This document shows, one piece after another, positions 39,309 through 48,587 of a stretch of 64,000 bases of DNA; the first letter of the stretch is position 1, and every line of letters begins with the position of its first letter. The position numbers and the translations under genes are program-made. The stretch is from an uncultured Bryobacterales bacterium (GTDB lineage Bacteria > Acidobacteriota > Terriglobia > Bryobacterales > UBA6623). Below the pieces are notes generated by a model, which saw only the letters and a program-made list of their open reading frames with translations, did no database searches and was not told the origin of the DNA. The stretch is from the NCBI GenBank assembly GCA_958295955.1, contig OY282420.1:2060435-2124434 (forward strand), read 5' to 3'.

Positions 39309-40756
39309 TCCACTGGTCCGCTCTCGGACTCGTTTTCGGGCATTTCCTGCTCGCCTTCGCGGCGGCGATGGGTTTTCCCGTCGTCTATTCTCTGGCCACG
39401 GACCGGGCCGATCTCGCCCCTTTGGCGCTCGCTCTGGCCTGCGCTGCGGCCTGCGGCGCAGCCCTTCGCTTGGGCTGCCGCGGCCGCAACCGCGAGCTGA
39501 GTCAACGCGAGGGTCTGCTGCTGGTCGTCGCCACCTGGCTCGGCGCATCGTTCTTCGGCTGCCTGCCCTATGCGTTCTCGCCCTATTTCGACAGCTTTAC
39601 GGACGCATGGTTCGAATCCGTCTCGGGATTTACGACGACCGGCGCGACCGTTCTGGACGACGTCGAGGCTTTATCCAACCCTATCCAGCTCTGGCGCTGC
39701 TTCTCGCATTGGCTGGGCGGCATGGGCATCGTCGTGCTCGTGGTCGCCGTCCTGCCGCTGGTCGGCCACGGCGGCATGCATCTCTACCGCGCGGAGTTTT
39801 CCGGGGCCAAGTCGGCAAAGCTCAAACCGCGCATCGCCGAGACTGCGGCGGCGTTGTGGAAAATCTATCTCGCGCTTACCTTGGCCGAATACGCCGTTCT
39901 GCTGTGCGCCGGCCTGTCGCATTTCGAAGCTGTCACCCATGCGTTTTCGACGATGGGGACAGGCGGATTTTCAACGCGCACCGCGAGCATCGCCGGCTTC
40001 GAAAGCCCGCTGGTCGAATACGTCATCATCGTTTTCATGTTGCTGGCCGGCGTCAGTTTCATCCAGCAATACCGCTTGTGGGTCGAGAGAAAGCCGGGCG
40101 GCGTGCTGCGCGATTTCGAGGTGCGGCTCTATCTCATTCTGGTCGCGGCGGCGTCCGGGCTGATCGGCTGCTATCTCTACTCCGGCGGAGGCTACGGATT
40201 GGAGCCGGCCTTCCGCGGCGCCCTGTTTCAGGTCGTCTCGATCACGACGACGACCGGCTTCGTTACCGAAAATTTTGAAATCTGGCATCCGTTGCCGCAA
40301 CTCATTCTGCTGGCGCTCATGTTCGTCGGCGGCTGCACGGGCTCGACAGCCGGCGGCATGAAGATCGCGCGCCTGGCGCTTTTGGGCAAGGTCGTCGACC
40401 GCGAGTTCAAGCGGATCGTCGAGCGCCACGGCGTCTTCGCCGTAAGAGTCGGCGGCGCCGTGACGCCTGAATCCGCCGTCCAGAGCCTGCTCAACCTGGT
40501 CTATCTGGCCTTCGTGGTGAATTTTTTCTCCTGCCTGGCGCTGGCGGCGCTCGGCGTGGACGTGTTGACCTCGATCACCGCCGTAGCGGCCTCGATGTTC
40601 AACATCGGCCCCGCTTTCGGCAACGTCGGTCCCCTGGAGAACTACGCCAGCCTGCCGGCGCTCGCCAAGTGGGTGCTGAGTTTCGACATGATCGCCGGCC
40701 GTCTCGAGTTTTACACCGTTCTGGTCATCCTTACCCCCTGGTTCTGGCGCAAGTAG
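39305..40756 (+). CDS. trkH: Trk potassium uptake channel protein
   Basis: Membrane channel subunit for potassium uptake. The 483 residues contain about ten to twelve membrane segments and four selectivity-filter loops: TTTGATV, STMGTGGFS, TTTTGFVTE and NIGPAFGNVGP. FVGGCTGSTAGGMK is also typical of TrkH. GTG start overlaps the trkA stop. The gene ends at WFWRK, as the family does. A TATATT at 40887-40892 may be the -10 of the following export operon. Confidence 0.95.
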   Translation: MIHWSALGLVFGHFLLAFAAAMGFPVVYSLATDRADLAPLALALACAAACGAALRLGCRGRNRELSQREGLLLVVATWLGASFFGCLPYAFSPYFDSFTDAWFESVSGFTTTGATVLDDVEALSNPIQLWRCFSHWLGGMGIVVLVVAVLPLVGHGGMHLYRAEFSGAKSAKLKPRIAETAAALWKIYLALTLAEYAVLLCAGLSHFEAVTHAFSTMGTGGFSTRTASIAGFESPLVEYVIIVFMLLAGVSFIQQYRLWVERKPGGVLRDFEVRLYLILVAAASGLIGCYLYSGGGYGLEPAFRGALFQVVSITTTTGFVTENFEIWHPLPQLILLALMFVGGCTGSTAGGMKIARLALLGKVVDREFKRIVERHGVFAVRVGGAVTPESAVQSLLNLVYLAFVVNFFSCLALAALGVDVLTSITAVAASMFNIGPAFGNVGPLENYASLPALAKWVLSFDMIAGRLEFYTVLVILTPWFWRK

Positions 40757-40925
40757 CGCAGCGCGCCTGCAAGGGAACGTGCGCGGACGATTGTGCAAGA
40801 ACCGCGTCTTTTCGCAGCCGCCCGGGGTTCCGCCTCGTCCTTCAAGCCGGCCGCCAGGATAACCTCAGCCCCTGAAATCGCGTCATTATATTCGGTAGGG
40901 CCGTTCCCGGCCCGCAGGATTGGAA

Positions 40926-42188
40926 ATGTCGAATTTACTGAGCAAACCTTGGGTGCGCTGGGCGGCGATGGTGGTGTGCGGCGCGGTCGTCTCTTTTGCG
41001 GCGCTGAATCTCTACGAGCCGCCGGCGCCGGAAATCCCCACCGCACGGGTCGAGCGCCGCGATTTCTTGCGTACCGTGCGCGCCCGCGGCGAGCTCAAGA
41101 GCGCCAAGTCGGTGCAGATCACGGCTCCGCAAACGCCCGATCTGAAGATCGTTCAACTGGCCGAGAACGGCAAGGCGATCGGCGCGGGAGATATCGTCGT
41201 CAAGTTCGACGAGTCCGCGCAGGAAGATACGCTGGTCCTGCGCGAAACGAACGTCAGGCAGGTGGACAGCGAAATCAAGCAGGCCACGGCGCAGCATTCC
41301 ATCACCGACGAGCGCAATGCGATGGAAATCATGCAGGCGCAATACAACCTCGAGCGCGCCGAGCTCGAGGCCGGCAAACAGGAGATACTCGCCGAAATCG
41401 AAGCGGAAAAAGCCAAGATCGACGTCGAAATCAGCCGGGGCGAGTTGAACAAAGCCGAAACCAACGAAGAAGCCAGCAACATTTCGCAGGACGCCGACCT
41501 GGTCCGTCTGGAGGAGCGGCGCAGCAAGGCGCTGCGCGATCTCGACCTGTCCCGCCGCTACCTCGGCAGCATGGTGCTGCGGGCGCCCGCCGACGGCATC
41601 ATCCACATCCTTCCCAACAACCGGGCGCAGGGGTCGTTCGGCACCGCGCGCCCGCCGTTTCAGGAAGGCGATACCGTTTGGACGGGAGCGCCCATCGCCG
41701 AAATTCCCGATCTCAAATCGTTGCGGGTTGAATTCCGCGTCGAGGAAATCGACCGCGGCCGCGTCGCCGAAGCACAGGCAACCCGCGTTCGCGTGGACGC
41801 CGTGCCCGACGCGGTGCTTGGCGGAAAAGTAACCTGGCTGAGCCCGATTGCAACGCTCGTGTTCAGTCGGCTGCCCCCGGAGAAAAATTTCCCGGCGCAT
41901 GCGGCCCTCGACGAGATCGACGACCGCCTGCGGCCGGGCATGAGCGCGACGGTTGAAATCGTGGTGCAACTCCTGCCGGATGTCCTGGTGATTCCGGCCA
42001 AAGCCTCGACGCAGGTCGACGGCAAGCCTACGGTATTCGTCAAGGACGGGGCCGGCTACCGGCGGGCAAGAATCGAGGTCTTGGCGAGTAACGGCACGGA
42101 CATCGTCGTCGCCTCGGGTCTCGACGAGGGCGAAGTGATCGCGCTCGAAAACCCCGAACTGACCGCGGCCAAGAGCCGCACGACTTAA
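40926..42188 (+). CDS. Membrane-fusion adaptor, HlyD/MacA-like (first of two)
   Basis: Periplasmic adaptor that bridges an inner-membrane permease and a TolC channel. One N-terminal membrane anchor (MVVCGAVVSFAALNLY) precedes a beta-barrel and lipoyl half (VQITAPQTPDLKIVQLAENG), a long coiled-coil rich in Glu/Lys/Ala (about residues 95-205), the second lipoyl half (VLRAPADGIIHILP) and a barrel plus membrane-proximal domain (LPDVLVIPAKASTQ). 420 residues. First gene of the 40.9-47.3 kb export operon; the second adaptor starts 19 bp later. Confidence 0.88.
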   Translation: MSNLLSKPWVRWAAMVVCGAVVSFAALNLYEPPAPEIPTARVERRDFLRTVRARGELKSAKSVQITAPQTPDLKIVQLAENGKAIGAGDIVVKFDESAQEDTLVLRETNVRQVDSEIKQATAQHSITDERNAMEIMQAQYNLERAELEAGKQEILAEIEAEKAKIDVEISRGELNKAETNEEASNISQDADLVRLEERRSKALRDLDLSRRYLGSMVLRAPADGIIHILPNNRAQGSFGTARPPFQEGDTVWTGAPIAEIPDLKSLRVEFRVEEIDRGRVAEAQATRVRVDAVPDAVLGGKVTWLSPIATLVFSRLPPEKNFPAHAALDEIDDRLRPGMSATVEIVVQLLPDVLVIPAKASTQVDGKPTVFVKDGAGYRRARIEVLASNGTDIVVASGLDEGEVIALENPELTAAKSRTT

Positions 42189-42207
42189 TCGACCGAAGGT
42201 GCAAGCC

Positions 42208-44358
42208 ATGAACAAGATGCTCATCCGCTTAGTCATTCTGCTCGCGGTGATCGGCATGGTCGCCGGCGGCTACTACTTGGTCCAACAGATTCCCGAAGAC
42301 GAATCGATGATTGCGCTCGCCGAGGTCAAACGCGGCGACTTGGTGGTCAAGACGTTTTTGCGCGGAGAGCTGCGCGCCGTACGCTCGCTGACGCTGACCG
42401 CGCCGAACATCGGCTCGCAGTCTCAGATCACGCAATTGGCGCCTGCCGGAGCGCTGGCGAATCGCGGGAATCTCATCTTCGAGCTCGACGATTCCGAGCG
42501 GGTGGCGGCGCTCGAAGACAGCCTGCTGGCGGTCGAAAAAATCCAGGAAGATCTGAAGAAAGCCGAAACCGAACTCGATATCCGCAAAAGCCAGGACGAG
42601 GTCGAGATCGTTCGCGCCAACTTCCAGGTGCGCCGCGCCGAGCTCGAGGTTCGCCGCAACGAGTTGATCTCGGAAATCGACGCCCGCAAAAACGTCTTGA
42701 CTCTGGAAGAAGCGCGCAGGCGCAAGCAAAAGCTGGAAGAAGACATCAAGAACCGCTTGCAGCAGCGCGAAGCCGAGCTTGCCGTTTTGCGCGAGCAGAT
42801 CAATAAGGCGCAACTCGACGTGGACCGCGACAGACGGCGCATCGAGCAGTCCCGCGTGTTGGCGCCCATGACGGGGTTGGTTTCGGTGCTGCAAAACCGC
42901 TCCGGCGGCCGCGGCGGCTTCGGGCAATCGACGCCGGACATCCGCGAAGGCGATCAGATCCCGGCGGGAATGTCGGTGACGCAGTTGCTCGACCTCTCAG
43001 AGATGGAGCTTGTGACCAAAGTCGAAGAAGTCGAGCGCGCAAACCTCAAGGAAGGCCAGACCGTGGTGATTCGCCTCGACGCCTTGCCCGGAAAGACGGT
43101 CGAGGGCAAGATTGAACGGTTGGGCAATACGGCATCGACCAACATCTTCGCAGGCGAGGCGACCAAGAAATTCGAGTGCATCATCTCGATCGACATGCGG
43201 CAATTGCTCACCCACGTCGGCGCTGACGAAGAGCGCATCGCGCGCATCATGGCGACGGCGCGCGCGAATGCGGCTACCGGCTACGGTTCGTCCGGCGGCG
43301 CGTCCCGTGGAGGCGGCGGCGGGCAAGGCGGCAAACAACAAGCTCAGGCCGGCGGCAAACAACAGGCTCAGGGCGGCGGCGGCAACCGCCAGGCGCAAGG
43401 CGGACAAGGCGGCCAACAGCAAGCTCAAGCCGGCGGCCGGCAGCGCGGCCAGGGCGGCGGCGGCAACCGCCAGGCGCAAGGCGGACAGGGCGGCCAACAG
43501 CAAGCTCAGGCCGGCGGCCGGCAGCGCGGCCAGGGCGGCGGCGGTAACCGCCAGGCGCAAGGCGGACAGGGCGGCCAACAGCAAGCCCAAGCCGGCGGCC
43601 GGCAGCGCGGTCAAGGCGGCCGCGGCGGAGGCTCCGATCCGTCAGCGATGCTCAGCCGGCTTCCGGAAGACGCCCGCAAAAAGGCGGAAGCGCTGCTCAA
43701 AGGCCGCGGACCGCAAGAATTGAGCAACGAGGAACGCCAGAAATTTCGGCAAATCATGCAGGCGGCGTTTCAGGGCGGCGGCGGCCCGGGAGGCGGCGGC
43801 GGCCCGGGAGGCGGCGGCAGAGGCGGCTTCGGCGGACCGGGCGGCGGCGGCGCTCCTGCCGGGGGCGGCGGCTTCGGCGCGGCCGGGGGCGGCCGCGGCG
43901 GAGGCTTTGGCGGCGGCGAACCGAGCGGCCCGACTTCCAGCGGGTCGGAATTCAGCGCCGAACAGCGCAAATCGGCCGTATTGCCGCGTCCCCCGGAAGA
44001 AGGTTCGGATGTCGATATCCTGCTGCGCCCCGGACTGCTGGCCGACGCCGAAGTGATCGTCGAAAACATTCCCGATACTTTGTACATTCCCTTCCAGGCA
44101 GTGTTCGAAGACCAGGCGCAGCCCATCGTCTACGTGTTGGAAGGAGGCCGCCTCCAAGCGCGGCGGGTCTCTCTCGGCAAACGCTCGGAATCGCAGATAG
44201 CCGTAACCGACGGTCTCCAGGAAGGCGAAATGATCTCCTTGCAAGCTCCCGGCAATGCCGCGGGCGCGGCGCCGAAAGCCGAGAAAAAATCCTCCGGGCC
44301 GGCTCTTCCCAGCGGGGGCGGCGGCGGTGGATTCGGCGGCGGGAGACGAGGCGGCTGA
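42208..44358 (+). CDS. Membrane-fusion adaptor with Gly/Gln-rich insertion (second of two)
   Basis: A 716-residue HlyD/MacA-like adaptor with the same plan as its neighbour: anchor MLIRLVILLAVIGMVAGGYY, first lipoyl half, Lys/Glu coiled-coil (about residues 105-205) and barrel. Between the barrel (about residue 364) and the membrane-proximal domain (from about 585) sits a low-complexity insertion. This has Gly/Gln/Ala/Arg repeats, a short helical stretch (LPEDARKKAEALLKGRG) and a pure Gly-rich tract. The insertion contains three 81-bp DNA repeats. The C-terminus resumes the adaptor fold (PDTLYIPFQAVFED). Such insertions are unusual for the family; it may self-associate or bind the cell wall (inference). 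Confidence 0.88.
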   Translation: MNKMLIRLVILLAVIGMVAGGYYLVQQIPEDESMIALAEVKRGDLVVKTFLRGELRAVRSLTLTAPNIGSQSQITQLAPAGALANRGNLIFELDDSERVAALEDSLLAVEKIQEDLKKAETELDIRKSQDEVEIVRANFQVRRAELEVRRNELISEIDARKNVLTLEEARRRKQKLEEDIKNRLQQREAELAVLREQINKAQLDVDRDRRRIEQSRVLAPMTGLVSVLQNRSGGRGGFGQSTPDIREGDQIPAGMSVTQLLDLSEMELVTKVEEVERANLKEGQTVVIRLDALPGKTVEGKIERLGNTASTNIFAGEATKKFECIISIDMRQLLTHVGADEERIARIMATARANAATGYGSSGGASRGGGGGQGGKQQAQAGGKQQAQGGGGNRQAQGGQGGQQQAQAGGRQRGQGGGGNRQAQGGQGGQQQAQAGGRQRGQGGGGNRQAQGGQGGQQQAQAGGRQRGQGGRGGGSDPSAMLSRLPEDARKKAEALLKGRGPQELSNEERQKFRQIMQAAFQGGGGPGGGGGPGGGGRGGFGGPGGGGAPAGGGGFGAAGGGRGGGFGGGEPSGPTSSGSEFSAEQRKSAVLPRPPEEGSDVDILLRPGLLADAEVIVENIPDTLYIPFQAVFEDQAQPIVYVLEGGRLQARRVSLGKRSESQIAVTDGLQEGEMISLQAPGNAAGAAPKAEKKSSGPALPSGGGGGGFGGGRRGG
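43369..43611 (+). repeat. Three tandem 81-bp in-frame repeats
   Basis: Units at 43369-43449, 43450-43530 and 43531-43611 differ by only a few bases and keep the frame. Each encodes 27 residues rich in Gly, Gln, Ala and Arg (QGGGGNRQAQGGQ and onward). The near-identity points to recent slippage or unequal crossing-over inside the adaptor gene. Confidence 0.95.
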
Positions 44359-44361
44359 TCG

Positions 44362-45615
44362 ATGACTATCCCCAACATCCTGCCCGAGCTCTTTATGGGG
44401 CTGGGCAGTCTTCTGGCGCACAAGCTCCGCTCGCTGCTGACGATGCTCGGCATGATCTTCGGCGTCGGCGCCGTGGTCGCGATGCTTTCGATCACCGAGG
44501 GCGCGCAGCAGGAGATGATCCGTTACATCGATCTGCTCGGCGTCAACAACATCGTCGTGGAAGCCAACGAAGCCGTCGACCGCGATACCCTACTGGCCGT
44601 TCGCCAGATCTCGCCGGGTCTCACCTTCCGTGACGCGCGGGCGATCGCGGCCAACGCGCCCAGCATCGACCATTTGTCTCCCCGTAAAACCTTCGATCCG
44701 ACGAGCATCCTGCCGCGCACGGACGCCGACCTGCCGCAGCTTCTCGGCGTGCTGCCGAATTACACCGAAATCTACAACCTGACGCTTCTCGAAGGCCGTT
44801 TTTTCGACGAAGAAGAGAACTTGCGCTCGGCGCCCGTTTGCGTCTTGGGCGAGCGGGCCAAGATCAACCTGCTCGGCTACGGCGCCGCGGTCGGCAAGTA
44901 CGTCAAGGTCAATGAAGTCTGGCTGCGCGTGGTCGGCGTCATGGCCCCGCAGGCGACCGCCGAGTCCGACGTCGAAGGACTGGAAACCGACGACCGCAAC
45001 AATTTGATCCTGGCGCCGCTGAACTCGGTGATGCGCCGCTTCGAGGACAACAACAGCTATCTCAAAGACGAGATCGACGGCATCTTTATCCGCGTCAACT
45101 CGGACTCGGACCCGATTGAAACCTCGCAGATCGTGCGCGCGATCTTGAACGCCACGCACAACGCCGCCAGCGATTTCTCGGTTCTGGTGCCCGCCGATCT
45201 GCTCGCCCAGCGCGAGCAGCAGCAGCTTGTCTTTCAAGTCGTCATGATCTGCATCGCCGGCATTTCGCTGCTGGTCGGCGGCATCGGCATCATGAACATC
45301 ATGCTCGCTACGGTGCTCGAGCGCACGCGGGAAATCGGCATCCGCCGCGCCATCGGCGCCCGCCAACGCGATATCGTCAGGCAGTTTCTGATCGAGGCGG
45401 TGCTGATCTCCATCCTGGGCGGCGTCATCGGCATTGCGGCCGGATTCGGCGGCTCGAAAATGATTGCCGCGATCGCCGGTTGGGCGACTGTCGTGACCGT
45501 GTTGTCGATCGTCGTTTCATTCGGCGTATCGGTATTTATCGGCTTGCTGTTCGGGATTTACCCTGCGGTGCAAGCGGCCAAGCTCGATCCTATTGAGGCC
45601 ATTCGTTATGAGTAA
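44362..45615 (+). CDS. MacB/FtsX-type ABC transporter permease
   Basis: A 417-residue permease with the MacB layout: an N-terminal membrane helix (LRSLLTMLGMIFGVGAVVAM), a large periplasmic domain, then three C-terminal helices. The typical GGIGIMNIMLATVLERTREI and RRAIGARQRDI coupling helix are present, ending LDPIEAIRYE. It has no ATP-binding domain, and no ATPase gene lies in the operon, so one must be supplied from elsewhere. It follows the second adaptor by 3 bp and overlaps the TolC-family gene by 8 bases. Confidence 0.92.
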   Translation: MTIPNILPELFMGLGSLLAHKLRSLLTMLGMIFGVGAVVAMLSITEGAQQEMIRYIDLLGVNNIVVEANEAVDRDTLLAVRQISPGLTFRDARAIAANAPSIDHLSPRKTFDPTSILPRTDADLPQLLGVLPNYTEIYNLTLLEGRFFDEEENLRSAPVCVLGERAKINLLGYGAAVGKYVKVNEVWLRVVGVMAPQATAESDVEGLETDDRNNLILAPLNSVMRRFEDNNSYLKDEIDGIFIRVNSDSDPIETSQIVRAILNATHNAASDFSVLVPADLLAQREQQQLVFQVVMICIAGISLLVGGIGIMNIMLATVLERTREIGIRRAIGARQRDIVRQFLIEAVLISILGGVIGIAAGFGGSKMIAAIAGWATVVTVLSIVVSFGVSVFIGLLFGIYPAVQAAKLDPIEAIRYE

Positions 45616-47281
45616 CCGCTCGAAAAAATTCATCCGCCGCACGATTGGATTCGCCGCCGCGCTGGCGGCGATGACCGCGGCGGCGCCGCTGCCGGCGCAG
45701 TTGAACACTTTTCCCGACGGCACGTATTTTCGGGAGCAATGGCAATCCGCGCCCTACGGCGTCGAGATCGAGGCGGTCGCGAACCTCCAGGACTTTGTCG
45801 TCGACGACAAGCTGGAGCTTTCGCTGCGCGCCTATCTCGAGCTGGTCATGGCCAACCACACCGACGTGCAGATACAGAAACTGTCGGTGCGCGAGAGCGA
45901 GAACGCAGTCCAGAGCGCGATGAGCCCGTTCGACCCGAATCTCGAGTTGAACTTCAATACCAACCGCAGCACCAATCCCTCGCAAGACGTGCTGCAGGGC
46001 GGCGACGTCGTGAGCAGCCTGCGGCAAAACGGCGGGTTCACCTACAACCAAACGCTCGACACCGGCACGAACTATCGGGTCGCTTTCACGGGCGTGAAGA
46101 ATTCGAGCAGCAGCTCGTTTCGCACCTTCAACCCTTCGATCCAAGACACGCTGCAGTTCAACCTCACCCAGCCGTTGCTGCGTAACCGCGGCCGCGGCAT
46201 TCAGCGCATTCCTATCCTGATCGCCGGCTCGCGGCTCGACCTGACCAAAGCCCAGGTGCTGCAGCGCGTGATCGGCATCGTCTCGCAAGCCGAGAGCCTC
46301 TATTGGCAGGTGGTCTCCAATCGCGAGAACCTCAAGGTGCAGGAAAACAACCTCGAATTGCGCCGACAATTTCTTGAGCGTTCGCAGCGCGAGCTGGAGC
46401 TTGGCGCGATCTCGCCGCTCGATATCTATCAACCGGAGCAGAACTTCGCGACCGCGCAGGTCGGCGTGACGCGCGCGCGCTTCCGCCTGCAGCAAGCCGA
46501 AGACCGCGTCCGCAGACAGATCGGCGCAGACCTGCATCCGGATATCCGCAATCTGCCCTTGATCCTCACCGAGTCGGCCGAACCGCCCGCCTACGTGCCT
46601 TCGTTCGAGCCCGAGGAAACCATTGCCAAGGCTCTGCAAATGCGCCCGGAAATCCAGCAGAGAAGACTCAATCTCAAAATCGACGACTATGCGATCAAGC
46701 GCGATACGAACGCGCTGCGCCCCGATCTTTCCCTGACGGCCTCCTACAGAGCCACCGGATTGGGCGGCAATCTGTTCGAAACATCGCTGCTCGGCGGGAG
46801 CGCGGGCAGTTTCATCCCCGGCGGCGTCGGCGACGCTCTCGATCAACTGTTTCAATTTCGGTTCCCGACCTACAGCGCGGGACTGACGCTGCAGCTTCCC
46901 TTGCGGAACCGCCGCGCGGCGGCGAACTTGTCCAACAGCGTCATCTCGAAGAAGCGCAACCTTTACAACCTGCGCTCGCTCGAGCAAGAGATACGCCTGG
47001 CGGTGCTCAACGCGATCGCCGGCGTCGAACTCAGCAAGGCGGCGATGCAACAGGCGGCGGTCGCTCTCGATTTTTCGCGCAAGCGTCTCGACGCCGAGCA
47101 GAAGAAGTACGACCTCGGCGTCAACACCGCCTTCATCGTTCTCGACGCGCAAGACGACCTGGTGCAAAGCGAGGCCGACTTGCTGCAAGAAGCGATCGGC
47201 TACCGTCAAGCCGTGGTTACGCTGCTGCAGTCGACCGGCGAGTTGCTCGAAGCCCGCGGCATTCAACTGAGTTACGACTGA
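45608..47281 (+). CDS. TolC-family outer-membrane channel protein
   Basis: Outer-membrane exit duct for the export system encoded just upstream. A signal peptide (FIRRTIGFAAALAAMTAAAPLPAQ, here split by its cleavage at AQ) precedes two long alpha-hairpin repeats typical of TolC: LELVMANHTDVQIQKLSVRE and, later, AVTLLQSTGELLEARG. 557 residues. ATG 45608 overlaps the permease stop; an upstream TTG is less likely. Last gene of the operon, convergent with the enolase-superfamily gene 30 bp on. Confidence 0.9.
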   Translation: MSNRSKKFIRRTIGFAAALAAMTAAAPLPAQLNTFPDGTYFREQWQSAPYGVEIEAVANLQDFVVDDKLELSLRAYLELVMANHTDVQIQKLSVRESENAVQSAMSPFDPNLELNFNTNRSTNPSQDVLQGGDVVSSLRQNGGFTYNQTLDTGTNYRVAFTGVKNSSSSSFRTFNPSIQDTLQFNLTQPLLRNRGRGIQRIPILIAGSRLDLTKAQVLQRVIGIVSQAESLYWQVVSNRENLKVQENNLELRRQFLERSQRELELGAISPLDIYQPEQNFATAQVGVTRARFRLQQAEDRVRRQIGADLHPDIRNLPLILTESAEPPAYVPSFEPEETIAKALQMRPEIQQRRLNLKIDDYAIKRDTNALRPDLSLTASYRATGLGGNLFETSLLGGSAGSFIPGGVGDALDQLFQFRFPTYSAGLTLQLPLRNRRAAANLSNSVISKKRNLYNLRSLEQEIRLAVLNAIAGVELSKAAMQQAAVALDFSRKRLDAEQKKYDLGVNTAFIVLDAQDDLVQSEADLLQEAIGYRQAVVTLLQSTGELLEARGIQLSYD

Positions 47282-47311
47282 CGCCTTGCGGCCGGGGAGC
47301 AGGCGGCCGAC

Positions 47312-48511
47312 CTACGCTTTGCCGTAGTGGAGCAGCCCTTTCGATTCCTTCGGCGGACGCGCGCGGACCGCTTCCTCGTTCGGCTCGGTTCCCCATCCCG
47401 GCCGGTCGGGGAGCGTCAGGAAGCCGTCTTCGATCGGCGGTCGATGCGTGAACAACTCTTCGTCCCAAGGGATGCGGTCGATGTCGATTTCCATGATGCG
47501 CAGATTGGGAACGGCGGCGGCGAAGTGCGCGTTGATCATCGAGCAGAGGTGGCCGTAGAAATTGTGCGGCGCGACGTTGATCTCGTACGCCTCGGCGCAG
47601 GAGGCGCATTTCAGGCCTTGCCAGACGCCGTTCCAGACCGCATCGATGATCGCCACATCGACCGCCTCTTGCTCGAAGTAGGGCAAGAAGCTGCGCAGTC
47701 CCATCAAGGTCTCGCAGCCGCTGATCGGGTGCGGGCTCTGCCGGCGGATGTGCGCCATTGCTTTGGGGTTGCGCGTATCGATCTCGACCCAGAAAATGTC
47801 GAGGTCGCGAATCTCGCGCAGGATTTTCAGATAGCCCTCCGTCGAGCAGTTGAAATTCAGATCGAGGAGAATGTCGATATCGGGGCCGGCGCCCTCGCGC
47901 ATCGCTTCGAGGTGCGCCCGAATGTTGCGCAACACCTTGCGATCGACGTTGCGGGCAGGCTCGAAAGGCGCGCCGAAACCGGGCCGCCAGCCCGTGACGC
48001 CGCCGTCTTCATAGATGAAGACATTGGTTTTCAGCGCCGTGAAGCCGCGCTCGCGCACCTCGGCGCCGATCGACCGCGCCCCGTCGAGATCGGTGATCGC
48101 GGGCTTGTAATAGTCGGGATGATTGATGCGCCATGTGGCGCAGTGCGACCAGTACAGGCGGATGCGGTCGCGGACCTTCCCGCCGAGCAACTCGTAACAG
48201 GGGACGCCCAAAGCTTTCGCCTTGGCGTCCAGCAGCGCATTCTCGAGTGCGCCGAGGGCTTCGCCGACGACGCCCCCGGCCGCCGGCCGCGTGGCGCAGA
48301 ACAAGTCGGCGTAGATGCGCTCGTGCGCCCCGACCGAACAACCGACTACGCGCTCGGCGAGCTTCTCGATCGCCGCGCTGACTCCCGGCGAGCCGAACCC
48401 TTCATCGAATTCGCTCCAGCCGACAATGCCGTCTTCGGCGGTAAGTTTGACGAAGTGGTAATTGCGCCACCCGGCGTCACAGTGCAGGGTCTCAATCGCT
48501 CGGACTTTCAT
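47312..48511 (-). CDS. Enolase-superfamily (mandelate racemase/muconate lactonizing-like) protein
   Basis: A 399-residue enzyme likely to abstract a proton alpha to a carboxylate, for example a sugar-acid dehydratase. The metal ligands are visible as Asp in LLDLNFN, Glu in WVEIDTR and Glu in SGCETLMG. The catalytic-base motif is LKTN rather than the KxK common in the muconate-lactonizing group, so the chemistry may differ. A His in NVAPHNFYGH matches the mandelate-racemase-type partner. I placed the start at ATG 48511 (MKVRAIETL). Substrate unknown. Divergent from folD. Confidence 0.85.
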   Translation of the reverse strand: MKVRAIETLHCDAGWRNYHFVKLTAEDGIVGWSEFDEGFGSPGVSAAIEKLAERVVGCSVGAHERIYADLFCATRPAAGGVVGEALGALENALLDAKAKALGVPCYELLGGKVRDRIRLYWSHCATWRINHPDYYKPAITDLDGARSIGAEVRERGFTALKTNVFIYEDGGVTGWRPGFGAPFEPARNVDRKVLRNIRAHLEAMREGAGPDIDILLDLNFNCSTEGYLKILREIRDLDIFWVEIDTRNPKAMAHIRRQSPHPISGCETLMGLRSFLPYFEQEAVDVAIIDAVWNGVWQGLKCASCAEAYEINVAPHNFYGHLCSMINAHFAAAVPNLRIMEIDIDRIPWDEELFTHRPPIEDGFLTLPDRPGWGTEPNEEAVRARPPKESKGLLHYGKA

Positions 48512-48587
48512 TGAGGGGTCTATCGTACCGCGGCGCTGCGGCGCTTGGATATCGTTGCGCTTGCTGTTACCATTCGAGGTTTCGGCG

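Noticed and set aside
43369-43611. CRISPR-like array
   Set aside because: The 81-bp units are directly adjacent without spacers and lie in frame inside a coding region.
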